Shown here: positions 9,172-18,004 of the stretch, one piece after another
Layout: each line of letters begins with the position of its first letter
How positions within the stretch are numbered: the first letter of the stretch is position 1
Origin: Selenomonadaceae bacterium
GTDB lineage: Bacteria; Bacillota; Negativicutes; Selenomonadales; Selenomonadaceae
Direction of reading: 5' to 3'
DNA: 64,000 bases
Assembly (NCBI GenBank): GCA_017518105.1
Contig: JAFWWC010000007.1
Span: 1 to 64,000, forward strand
Program-made: the position numbers and the translations under genes
Notes under the pieces: generated by a model
The model's input: the letters and a program-made list of their open reading frames with translations, nothing else
Told to the model about the DNA's origin: nothing
The model's database searches: none

Positions 9172-10431
9172 TCAAGGGATTATTACATTTACCACAGTTC
9201 CACCACCTTCGCGAGGTCGTATCGTCATTTTTCCGCCGCACATCATTTCCAGCCGGTGCTTTATATTCACCAATGCGATATGCGGCTCGTAATCGTCGTC
9301 GGCAGGTGCGAAGCCGGGACCGTTGTCCTCCACGATAATCACACTGCCGGAATCCGTCTTACAAGTTTGAATAGAAATGCAAAGCGGCGCGTACTCTGGA
9401 TCCATTCCGTGTTTGACTGCATTTTCCACAATGGGTTGAAGTGTCAGCGGCGGCAAGCGGAATTCTTTATGCGGCGTGTCGTATTCTACACAAAGATTAT
9501 CCTCGAACTGAACCTGTTCTACTGCAAGATAAGCGCGGGTGTGTTCCAACTCGTCGGAAAAAGGAACAGTATCTTCGCTGGCAATGGCGGTAAAGTTTTT
9601 GCGAAGATAGGTTGTAAAATCCATCGTGACTTGCTGAGCTTTTTTGGGATCCTTCGCGCAAAGGTAGTAGATACTCATCATGGCGTTGTAAATAAAGTGC
9701 GGTCTCATTTGCAAAACCATAATACTCGCTCTTTGATGGGCAATTTCCCGCTGTTGACCTACATACGACTCAATTTGGTCGTATAAAATGATTGCGAACA
9801 TAGAAAGCGTGGATATAAACACACCTAAAACGACGATCACGAGAGTTTCGATACCCATAGCATTGATGAGCAGGGCGACCAGCAACGGTAGCAGATGAAT
9901 CAGGAAAGCGACAAAATATTTTTGGGGCAACTTATCGCGCCTGTGAATTACGGCTGCCAGATTGAGAAACATCACCGCGAAAATAGGAGCCACCAGAAGC
10001 CAATGCCAAGAACTTCGAATATATCGATTATCTGGCGTGACGTAATATAGGAACGTCGTAAACTGAGCGATTGCCAATAAGAGGAAGAATATACCCCAAA
10101 GGACAATGACGGAGAGGAAAAGCGAACTCTTTCGCCAGTCTTCTCCACAAGTACGCAATAGGTAAGCCGTAAACATTGGCATTGGTATCGAAAGAAGCAG
10201 GTATTCAAAGTAGGCGGTAATTCTTTCCTCCAATGCCATGCTCGGATCAGTGTAAATCAAAAGGTCGACGAAAAAGGCGAGCATACACAGCACGAAAACT
10301 GCAAACAGGGTAACGAAGAAACGCTTGTTCCATTGATTCGGGCTGGGCATGATAACGGCAACCCACAATGTTAGCACCGTCAATATCATCACCGCGCCGC
10401 ATACGAAAAAATAAATTTGTTCCAAACTCAA
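9172..10431 (-). CDS. LytS-like sensor histidine kinase
   Basis: Membrane sensor kinase of the LytS/YehU (His_kinase, PF06580) type, 419 residues. Residues 1-220 contain about six to seven membrane helices and no large outside domain. The phospho-acceptor region is LQMRPHFIYNAM with His about 245, followed by a HATPase_c domain with N-box (PIVENAVKHG), G1 box (VEDNGPGF) and a final GGG turn. The TTG at 10431 is chosen as start: it overlaps the stop codon of the upstream regulator by two bases and has GGGAGG nine bases ahead. Translational coupling to the XRE-receiver gene marks the two as a cognate pair. The signal is unknown; nearby esterases and amidohydrolases are plausible targets. Confidence 0.88.
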   Translation of the reverse strand: MSLEQIYFFVCGAVMILTVLTLWVAVIMPSPNQWNKRFFVTLFAVFVLCMLAFFVDLLIYTDPSMALEERITAYFEYLLLSIPMPMFTAYLLRTCGEDWRKSSLFLSVIVLWGIFFLLLAIAQFTTFLYYVTPDNRYIRSSWHWLLVAPIFAVMFLNLAAVIHRRDKLPQKYFVAFLIHLLPLLVALLINAMGIETLVIVVLGVFISTLSMFAIILYDQIESYVGQQREIAHQRASIMVLQMRPHFIYNAMMSIYYLCAKDPKKAQQVTMDFTTYLRKNFTAIASEDTVPFSDELEHTRAYLAVEQVQFEDNLCVEYDTPHKEFRLPPLTLQPIVENAVKHGMDPEYAPLCISIQTCKTDSGSVIIVEDNGPGFAPADDDYEPHIALVNIKHRLEMMCGGKMTIRPREGGGTVVNVIIP

Positions 10432-11027
10432 TCCTGTGCACCTCCCATCGAAAACGGATAGCGGAGGTTTTTTAGTTGTGCTCGAACATTTTCTGCCGTT
10501 ATCGGCTTGAGTGTAAAGCCGCTTGCGCCTGTGCTCCACGCGTCAAAAGAATATTCGATGTACGCGGTCAGATAAACCACATTTGTGCGGGGATTAATCA
10601 TGAGCAACGTGCGGCAAAGATCAAAGCCGTTTGTTTTTCCCAATTCAATATCCAGAAATGCCAAAGCGATTCGATTTGCCTTCGCGTATTCGATTGCCTC
10701 CGACGGGCGCGTAAATCCTGTGATTATCGCGTTGGGTAGCACTTCTTCCAAAATTGGCAACGCTCCAGATAAAAATATCTTTCTGTCGTCTACCATGATA
10801 ACGTTCGGGGCGTCTTCACTCTCTACCGCCGCCTCAATCAGTGTGTTTACGTCTGTGTCGAGACTTTTTGCCAGTCGCGTAATCATTAAAGCGTCTGGCA
10901 AGCGACTTCCGCTTTCCCAACGCGCAATCGTCGAACGGGTTACATATAATCGTTCTGCTAATTCCCTCTGCGAAAGATTTTTTTCCGTGCGAAGTTTTCT
11001 CAAGGTCTCTGCAAACTGTATGCGCAT
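10428..11027 (-). CDS. Response regulator with N-terminal XRE helix-turn-helix and C-terminal receiver
   Basis: A 199-residue protein with reversed order of domains compared with normal response regulators. Residues 1-65 form a Cro/C1-type HTH (LSQRELAERLYVTRSTIARWESG), and residues 74-190 form a receiver domain with acidic pair ValAspAsp at 79-81, phospho-acceptor Asp126 (AFLDIELG), Thr154 and Lys174 (TLKPI). All catalytic receiver residues are intact. The kinase gene follows with overlapping stop and start codons. The gene is transcribed away from the amidohydrolase at 11209, with 180 bases between them, a usual layout for a regulator and its target. Binding sites were not identified. Confidence 0.88.
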   Translation of the reverse strand: MRIQFAETLRKLRTEKNLSQRELAERLYVTRSTIARWESGSRLPDALMITRLAKSLDTDVNTLIEAAVESEDAPNVIMVDDRKIFLSGALPILEEVLPNAIITGFTRPSEAIEYAKANRIALAFLDIELGKTNGFDLCRTLLMINPRTNVVYLTAYIEYSFDAWSTGASGFTLKPITAENVRAQLKNLRYPFSMGGAQD

Positions 11028-11208
11028 TTTTTATTCTATCCAATCCATTTCTATTTTTCTGTAGTTTAGCCATGCAAAGCGAGAAAAACAATAAATCTTT
11101 CGCAAGGCAGATGTGACATTCTGGAACCCCCCTTGCTTGAACAAATGAAAAATAAGAAATAAGATAATACATGAAATTAATCTGTGAAATGTTTTTGGAG
11201 GAATGCAT

Positions 11209-12843
11209 ATGAAAAATTTTGCAGATACTGTCATTCACGGCGACTTTTACACCGTTGACGAGAAAAATCCCAAGGCTCAAGCAGTTGCGATTGCTGACGG
11301 AAAATTTATTTACGTCGGCGACGCTTTAGGCGCAAAATCTTTCGTCGGCGAGGGCACTAAGGAAGAATTTTATGATAACGGTCTGATTCTGCCAGGATTT
11401 GTCGATGGGCACGCTCATGGCAATCTCGGCGGCTCCAAAATGTTGCTCATGTGCAAATTGAACGACTGCAAAACGCTCGACGCGATTCGCGCACGGCTCA
11501 AGGATTTCATCGCGAAAAATCCCGAAATGGATAAAATTCAAGGTATGGGCTGGGACGACGCAACTTTTGGAACAGATGATCCCACGGCGGCAATGATTGA
11601 CGATTTAACCGATAAACCAGTTGCGATGATAGATTACGGGCACCATTCGTTTTGGTTGAACTCTGCCGCGATGAAAATCAAAAATATTACCAAAGATACG
11701 CCCGATATTGCCGACGGCGTTATTGTCCGTGATGCGGACGGCAACCCAACTGGCTGTTTTCGCGAAGGAACGAGCATTTATTTCAATGACTTACTTTACC
11801 ATTTCACGGTTGAGGAGTACAAGAAGGCACTTTTGGCTTATCAAGACGTATTTCTTTCTATCGGAGTGACGATGACTTTCGACCCGATGGTAAATTACGA
11901 TTACGGCTCTGAAAACGTGATGGAGGCTTATCATCAGCTGGACGTTGAAGGCAAATTGAAACTTCGCGTGCACGGCGGCTATCAAGTCTTCGTCGATAAA
12001 AATCCCGTCGCGGACGTGGAAAACGGCGTTAAGTGTCGGGAAAAATTTAAAGGCAACAGATTCGCTGTAGACAACATAAAAATTTTGCTCGACGGTGTTG
12101 TAGAAAGCGCGACGGCTTACCTTAACGAACCGTACAGCAACCGCAACGACGGCTATCGCGGTTTATTGCGCTTTGACCTGGACACCTTAGTCGCCACGGT
12201 GAAAAAAGCCCACGATATGAATATTACAGTGCACATTCACACAATCGGCGACGGTGCCATAGCTGAGGCGTTGAATGCTTTTGAAAAAGCTGGTACTTCC
12301 TCCGATAACCGCAGTGCTCTTACTCACCTGCAAATCGTGAATCCTGCTGATATTGACCGCATGGCGAAACTCGGCGTAATTGCGGTGGCTAATCCCTATT
12401 GGTTTGTCAAGGAACCAGATTATCATACAAAATTGTCGGTACCGTATCTCGGCAAGGAACGCGCAGAAAATCAGTACCCGCTGAAGTCGTTTTTCGATAA
12501 AGGCGTTGTTGTAACTCAAGCCACAGATTACCCTGTCACGGCAGACCTAAGACCGACAAACGGAATTCAAACTGCCGTAATCCGTCAAATTCCCGGCGAA
12601 CCCGAAACTTTGATGAATCCTTCGGAGCGTGTAACGGTCGAACAGATGATTAAAGCAACGACTTTGAACGGCGCGTACCAGTTCAAATGCGAAGACACGC
12701 TCGGCAGTATCACAGTCGGCAAAAAAGCCGATATGGTTGTGCTTGATTCGGACATCACCGCTTGCGCCCCCGAACACATTAACGACGCAAAAGTTTTGCG
12801 CACGATGATTGGCGGCGAATGGGTTTACACTAGCGAAAAATAA
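11209..12843 (+). CDS. YtcJ-like amidohydrolase 1
   Basis: Complete 544-residue member of the amidohydrolase_3/YtcJ family. The N-terminal beta-sandwich start (ADTVIHGDFYTVDEKNPKAQ) leads into the metal-site motif DGHAHG (His68 and His70), a mid-barrel Lys/Asp region (KILLDGVVES), the second histidine pair (VHIHTIGDGA), the late Asp (TQATDYPVT) and the closing LGSITVGKKADMVVLDSD. ATG 11209 is used because GGAGGA at 11197-11202 is better spaced for it than for ATG 11203. It heads a run of three paralogues with short spacers and is divergent from the XRE-receiver gene. Relatives hydrolyse exocyclic or formamide C-N bonds; the substrate here is open. Confidence 0.9.
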   Translation: MKNFADTVIHGDFYTVDEKNPKAQAVAIADGKFIYVGDALGAKSFVGEGTKEEFYDNGLILPGFVDGHAHGNLGGSKMLLMCKLNDCKTLDAIRARLKDFIAKNPEMDKIQGMGWDDATFGTDDPTAAMIDDLTDKPVAMIDYGHHSFWLNSAAMKIKNITKDTPDIADGVIVRDADGNPTGCFREGTSIYFNDLLYHFTVEEYKKALLAYQDVFLSIGVTMTFDPMVNYDYGSENVMEAYHQLDVEGKLKLRVHGGYQVFVDKNPVADVENGVKCREKFKGNRFAVDNIKILLDGVVESATAYLNEPYSNRNDGYRGLLRFDLDTLVATVKKAHDMNITVHIHTIGDGAIAEALNAFEKAGTSSDNRSALTHLQIVNPADIDRMAKLGVIAVANPYWFVKEPDYHTKLSVPYLGKERAENQYPLKSFFDKGVVVTQATDYPVTADLRPTNGIQTAVIRQIPGEPETLMNPSERVTVEQMIKATTLNGAYQFKCEDTLGSITVGKKADMVVLDSDITACAPEHINDAKVLRTMIGGEWVYTSEK

Positions 12844-12863
12844 AAATTTTAGGAGGACTTACC

Positions 12864-14520
12864 ATGAAAAACAGCGTAGCGGATCTTGTCGTTTGCGGAA
12901 AAATTTTTACTTCCGAAGGCAATCAAATCGTCGAGGCGTTCGCCGTGAAGGACGGCAAGTTTATTTACGTCGGCGACAAGGCAGGGGTCGAAGCCTTTAT
13001 CGAGGAAGGCAAGACGGAAGTTATCGACTACACGAGCAAAGGGCTTGTCATGCCCTCGTGCGGCAACGGTCACGCGCATTATTCGATAGGTCATGGCATT
13101 CCGAAAGTCGGAACGGCTATTGACAGAGAAATCACTCCGGAAAATTTTTTGGCAGAACTCGTTCCCGCCGCAGTCAAGAAGGCAAGAGAAACTGGAGCAA
13201 AGGCTATCTTCGGTTTCGGCTGGCAAATCCTGCTCTTTGAAAAAAATATGCCTACTCGTCAACAGCTGGATGAAATTTGCAGCGATATTCCCATGTACTT
13301 TGCCGACGAGGAAGGTCACAAAGCCCTCGTAAATACCCTTGCTCTCGTCAACGCCAGAATTATGACGCAAGACGGCACCGTACTCAAAAAAGAAGTCCGC
13401 GGCGGCGAAATCGTTTTTGGTGCTGACGGCACGCCGACCGGTTTTTTGAAGGAACAGGCAGGAACCTACACGCGCTCTTTCTTGGATAATGACAACCTCT
13501 TTTCCATCGACTTTGCGAAAACAATTCTGCTTGATATCGAGCAGCATTTGTTGTCGGAAGGCTACACGATGTATCTTGACGGCTGGGGCAATTATTTCTT
13601 CAATGAAAGCTACTTTAAAGCCGCGCAACAAAAAGATAAGGCGGGCGATATGCACTTTGTCTTGGGCTTGACCTATGAACTCGAAAGCTGGATGGATATT
13701 GATAAAAACTTGGAAAAAGCTCTCGACGTTCAAAAATACTCGTCCGAGCATGTGAAAACCAACTGGGTTAAACTTTTTATGGACGGCACGGTTGAGACGG
13801 GTACGGGATTTGTTGAGCCGCTGTATCCAGACGGAAAACAAGGTATCGCCAACTGGTCGGAAGAGGAAGTTACCTACATGACGCGCAAGTCTAACGCAAA
13901 AGGTTTGAGTATGCATATTCACACGATGGGCAATAAGGCGGTCAATCGCGCCGTCAACGCATACATAAACGGCGGCAAAGATGAACTTCGCAACACTCTT
14001 GTCCACGTGCACCAAGTCTTTCAGCCCGACTACAAGCGCATGGCAGACCACAATATTTACGTCACCGAAGGAATGCTTTGGCACCATTGCGCAGACGAGG
14101 ATCGCGAGGCTCTGTTAAGCATGTGTCCCGAAGGCATGGGCGACAAGAGCTATCCCATGAAGTCTTTCTTCGACAACGGCGTCAACGTGACTTCGCATTC
14201 TGATTTCCCAGCGTTGAGCGGCAGCCCCGACGATCCGTTCGGCATTATCGAAATTGCGGTTACAGGGCAATGTTTCATGGAAGAAGGCAAAGCCTTGGTG
14301 GACTGAGGAGCTGATTACTCGCGAACAAGCTATCACAGCTCTTACAATCAACGTCGCAAAGCAAATGTTCCTTGAAAACGAACGCGGCAGTATAAGCCTC
14401 GGCAAATATGCAGACTTCCTCCTCGTCAACAAAGACGTGCTAACTTGCCCCGTGAAGGAAATTCACACTGCAAAAACTGCCGCGACTTACTTTGAAGGCA
14501 AGAAAGTTTTCTCCATGTGA
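12864..14520 (+). pseudogene. YtcJ-like amidohydrolase 2, single-base frameshift
   Basis: Paralogue of the truncated gene at the window start. AGGAGG at 12850-12855 precedes ATG 12864. The first frame runs to a TGA at 14304-14306, but the family sequence continues without loss in another frame through 14520 (PWWTEELITREQA to KKVFSM). The shift falls at 14289-14293, where the intact relative reads Gly-Asp-Pro-Trp-Trp and this copy has one extra base before Pro-Trp-Trp. Both halves are well conserved, including GHAH near the N-terminus, so the event is recent, a sequencing error, or (less likely) recoding; no classic slippery heptamer is seen. About 550 residues if corrected. The first frame alone would lack the C-terminal sheet. 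Confidence 0.85.
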
Positions 14521-14553
14521 ATTGCTTGCAGTGTACAGAAAGGAAAATGAATC

Positions 14554-16191
14554 ATGAAAGAAACGGTTATCCTCGGCAACATCATCACCGTTGACGACAA
14601 GCGTCCCTTTGCCAAGGCGGCTCTCGTCAAGGACGGCTTGTTTGCCTATATCGGCGACGCTCAAGAGGCTAAAAAGCTCGCCGGTGCAGACGCCACTTTT
14701 CTCGATTACGGCGACAACTTTATTTATCCCGGCTTCCTCGAATCCCATTGCCACGGATATTTCGCCGGTTATCGCGCCGTCGGACAGGCGAATCTCTCGC
14801 AATTTCTTTCGACCGACTACGACAAGTATCGCGAAGTCATCAAGCAATTCATCGCCGATAATCCCGACCGCAAAATTTATTTGGCGGCAGGTTGGACTGA
14901 AAACGACGAATACGTTACAAAGTCGTATCTGGACGAAATTTGCTCCGACAAGCCGTTGATTATGCAGACTGGCGGCGGGCATTCCATGCTGCTCAACACC
15001 AAGGCACTTCAGTGGGCTGGCATTGATGCGGCATACGCGAAGAGATACGGCTATGACATGGTGCACGTAGACAAGAATGGCGACCCCGACGGCTATATCT
15101 GTGAAAATCCCCTGCTGGATATCATCGCCATACTCCCCTCTTCAGTGGAGGATGCTAAGAACTACCTGCTTGCGTGGCAGGATTTCGCCCTCCAGAATGG
15201 CTATACAGCCGTGGCCGACGCAGGCGTTGAGCTTTTCACATGGGACGTTGTCAGGGCATACTATGAGCTGGAGCAGGAAGGCAAGCTCAAACTGCGCACT
15301 TATGCTTATCTGCTTGTTCCCGACAATCCCGCCGACCCGAAAGCAGAGGTAGCCCGTGTCGCCGAAGACCGTGTCAAGTACGGTGGCGAATACTTCCATA
15401 TTGTCGGCATCAAGACATTTCTCGACGGTGTGACTGAGGCACATACGGGCTGGCAGAATCAGGACTATCTGGATCAGCCGGGGTATCACGGCGTAGAGCG
15501 TTTCAACGACCATGACAAGATGGTGGAACTGATTACCGAAGCAAACAAAGAAGGGCTTGCCGTGCACGCCCATTCCGAAGGCGGCGGCGCGACTCACTTC
15601 ATGCTCGGTTGCATTGAGGACGCCGAAAAAATCACCGGCAACTTGGATCAGCGCAACGTTCTGGCGCATTTGCATTTCGTCACGGACGAGGACATTCGCC
15701 GCATGGGCGCAACAAATTCTGTCCCGGCAGTTGCACCGCTTTGGACGCCGAAGGACAATGACACTTATCCTCAAGAAGTCGTTTACGTCGGCAAGGAACT
15801 GGCTGACCAAGCTTATCCGATTAAATCTTTCTACGACGCGGGCGCGAACGTTGTCTTCCATTCGGATTATCCCGTCTCGCCGATAATGGACATCAAATAC
15901 AGCATTTACACGGCAGAAAAGCGCACGTACCCGAAGGAAAGCGGCGGCATGGTAAACGAACCGCGCAACATGAAGGAAGCTGTCACCCGCGAACAATCCT
16001 TGCGCGCAATGACAATCAACGTCGCGCGGCAGTGGCACCAAGAACACCGCATGGGCTCAATTGAATTCGGCAAGCTCGCCAACATGACGGTCTTTGATTG
16101 CGACTTCCTTCATGACGACATCGAAAAGGTAGCGCAAGCAAAATTAATCGCCACAATCGTTGACGGCGAAGAGGTGTATAAAAATGATTGA
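14554..16191 (+). CDS. YtcJ-like amidohydrolase 3
   Basis: Complete 545-residue amidohydrolase_3/YtcJ family enzyme. It has ESHCHGYF (first metal pair as His-Cys-His rather than His-Ala-His), a mid-barrel KTFLDGVTEAHTG segment, the second pair in VHAHSEGGG, late Asp in VFHSDYPVSP and a closing GSIEFGKLANMTVFDCD. AAAGGA upstream serves ATG 14554. It is more distant from copies 1 and 2 than they are from each other. Its last eight bases overlap the start of the esterase remnant. The stretch from about 15060 to 15560 uses CAG for every glutamine and much CTG for leucine, unlike its flanks, suggesting a recombined patch. Confidence 0.9.
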   Translation: MKETVILGNIITVDDKRPFAKAALVKDGLFAYIGDAQEAKKLAGADATFLDYGDNFIYPGFLESHCHGYFAGYRAVGQANLSQFLSTDYDKYREVIKQFIADNPDRKIYLAAGWTENDEYVTKSYLDEICSDKPLIMQTGGGHSMLLNTKALQWAGIDAAYAKRYGYDMVHVDKNGDPDGYICENPLLDIIAILPSSVEDAKNYLLAWQDFALQNGYTAVADAGVELFTWDVVRAYYELEQEGKLKLRTYAYLLVPDNPADPKAEVARVAEDRVKYGGEYFHIVGIKTFLDGVTEAHTGWQNQDYLDQPGYHGVERFNDHDKMVELITEANKEGLAVHAHSEGGGATHFMLGCIEDAEKITGNLDQRNVLAHLHFVTDEDIRRMGATNSVPAVAPLWTPKDNDTYPQEVVYVGKELADQAYPIKSFYDAGANVVFHSDYPVSPIMDIKYSIYTAEKRTYPKESGGMVNEPRNMKEAVTREQSLRAMTINVARQWHQEHRMGSIEFGKLANMTVFDCDFLHDDIEKVAQAKLIATIVDGEEVYKND

Positions 16192-17288
16192 TGAAAAAGC
16201 ATTATTGAGAGCGCAATACGGCGAAAACAAACGAATCACTGACGGCAATTATGACAAATCGTTGGCGGTCAAATGCGTCAACGGCACCTTCGTCGGCAAG
16301 AAGACGGAAAATATCATTTCGTACAGAGGCATTCCGTTTGTCGGCAAACAACCCGTCGGCGAATTGCGCTGGAAGGCTCCCGTGGACGTTGTTCCCGATG
16401 ACGGCGTATACGAGGCTTATCACAACGCTAAAAGTGCCTATGGGAACGAAAACTTCGAGATCGGCTCCCTTTTTTATCTTAGCGAAGACTGCTTGTATTT
16501 GAATGTGTGGAAAGCTGATGAGGCGTCCGCTAATAAAAAACCCGTCATGGTGTGGATTCACGGCGGAGCTTTTGAAGCGGGCGGAACCGTCGACCCGATG
16601 TTTGACTGTCATAATTTCGTTAAAGAAAATCCTGAAGTTATCGTCGTGACAATCGCTTACAGACATCGCTTTTCTTATCGGTTGCAACAAAGACGAAATG
16701 AATTTCTTCGTTTCCAGTTTCGGGCTTGAAGGCTGGAACGCCTGGGCTGCCGACCGCAAAGCGAAGGGTTTTGTCAAATTCACCGACGCGGACAAAAAGC
16801 TTGCCGAAAGTTTTTGGAACGACATGCAGTGCGACAACTGGGAACGCGACAGCCGTCTTTTTAGTCAGATTTGGTTCAATGCGCCGGTTATTAAGTTGGC
16901 GGAGAGTTTGACGAAAGATGTCGGCAAATCTTACGCCTATTACTTCACGCCCGAAGCCTCGTTGCCGATAATGAAATGCGGTCACGCCATTGAGCTTGCG
17001 GTTGTTTTCAATCACCCCGAAATAACCGGCGACACGGGCAGAGTATTTGACGCGACCTTCTGCAAGACAATGCGCAAAATGTGGGTGCAATTCGCCAAAA
17101 CCGGCAACCCTTCACTCGGCGCGGATATTTCTCCTGACGGCAAGGCAAAAGAGTGGCCGATTTACGACTTGGAGAACAAGAAAGTTATGGTCTTCGACGA
17201 GTTCGACATCCACCCCGAAAAAGAATCCGCAAGAAAAATCGTCGATTGGGACAGAACATATTCGCTTACCAAATATTATATGCTTTAA
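16184..17288 (+). pseudogene. Type-B carboxylesterase with internal deletion and frameshift
   Basis: ATG 16184 has GAGGTG ahead of it and overlaps the previous stop codon by eight bases. The N-terminal part is a normal esterase up to the strand ending VVTIAYR (HGGAF oxyanion motif present). At about 16660-16664 the sequence jumps, in another frame, to what matches the region just after FLTG in the intact paralogues (AFLIGCNKDEMNFF) and then continues to the natural end at 17288. Compared with the copy at 716, roughly 0.49 kb is missing, including the whole GESAG nucleophile elbow. The product cannot be an active esterase. The C-terminal catalytic histidine region (KCGHAIEL) remains. Confidence 0.85.
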
Positions 17289-17302
17289 ACGACAAGTGAC
17301 GG

Positions 17303-17329
17303 GCAGGGGGCTTGAAACCCTCTGCTTTT
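17303..17329 (+). terminator. Possible terminator after esterase remnant
   Basis: An 8-bp stem (GCAGGGGG / CCCTCTGC, one wobble) with a 7-base loop is followed by only four T and then GC-containing sequence, so it may be weak. It lies 15 bases past the stop of the remnant. Confidence 0.45.
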
Positions 17330-17353
17330 GCTTGCGGTGAAATGAGGAGCGAC

Positions 17354-17989
17354 ATGAAAAAACGCAATTTTATTCGATTGTTTGAACGAAAAAGAAGCCG
17401 GATAGATTCACGCATAAAACGCGACTATATCGAGAACGGAATCGCGACGATTCATTGTTGTATCTCCGGCTACAACGACATAATAAACACATACAGCGCA
17501 AAAGACCAGGAGAGCTTGAATTTGGATTTCGTCGAGTTTCTTCAAGACGCCGCCAATCCTATTCCCGATGAATGTCCGCTCGTTTTGAATGTCATCGGGG
17601 ATTGCTTATCGGCGGAAGAGAAAAAAATCATCGCAGAAATTATCCGTGATGATTTTTCTTACAGGCTCGGTCTTGTCGAAAAGGAACAGGATCGCGAATT
17701 TAAAATGTTTATCTTCATGGTAATTGGATTAATCATCAGCGGGCTTCTCTTGTGGTTGACACTTTCTCTTGACGAAGTGCCGCGCGAAATTTTTATCGTA
17801 TTCTTTTGGTTCTTCGGCGACAGAATGTTTGAGTACATCTTTATCACGGGGCGCGAACTTCGGAAGGAACAGCGGCTCGCAGGACGCTTGGCAAGTATTA
17901 AAGTTATTTTCTCGGACACCTACGAAAAACCGCATTATACGGAAGAGCAAATCAGTCAGTTGTACGCTGAACTTGACTTGGAGCAATGA
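17354..17989 (+). CDS. Two-helix membrane protein, unknown
   Basis: About 211 residues from ATG 17354, with GAGGAG at 17343-17348. The N-terminal 115 residues are soluble and strongly charged, starting basic (KKRNFIRLFERKRSRI). Two membrane helices follow (MFIFMVIGLIISGLLLWL and IFIVFFWFFGDRMFEYIFI), then a 50-residue acidic and basic tail. No family recognised. It ends 15 bases before the cytoplasmic esterase gene, whose ribosome site overlaps its stop codon, so the two are probably cotranslated. Its position between three esterase genes suggests it belongs to that cluster, but nothing in the sequence shows how. Confidence 0.7.
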   Translation: MKKRNFIRLFERKRSRIDSRIKRDYIENGIATIHCCISGYNDIINTYSAKDQESLNLDFVEFLQDAANPIPDECPLVLNVIGDCLSAEEKKIIAEIIRDDFSYRLGLVEKEQDREFKMFIFMVIGLIISGLLLWLTLSLDEVPREIFIVFFWFFGDRMFEYIFITGRELRKEQRLAGRLASIKVIFSDTYEKPHYTEEQISQLYAELDLEQ

Positions 17990-18004
17990 AAGGATTGATT
18001 TACT

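Noticed and set aside
9256..9786. 176-codon plus-strand frame
   Set aside because: Antisense to the catalytic part of the LytS-like kinase; the kinase motifs are unmistakable.
10428..10539. Kinase start further upstream at 10539
   Set aside because: This would overlap the regulator gene by over 100 bases and add a non-hydrophobic stretch; TTG 10431 has a well-spaced ribosome site and couples to the regulator stop.
12849..14087. Long open frame of 412 codons on the minus strand
   Set aside because: It lies wholly antisense to a clear amidohydrolase gene, has no ribosome site and no recognisable domain; it is a by-product of the codon pattern of the real gene.
12864..14306. Programmed frameshifting in amidohydrolase 2
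   Set aside because: No slippery heptamer, downstream pseudoknot or internal ribosome-like signal is evident, and the sister genes read through without a shift.
15142..16047. 301-codon minus-strand frame
   Set aside because: Antisense to amidohydrolase 3, no family features, many His and Cys as expected from reverse-complement reading.
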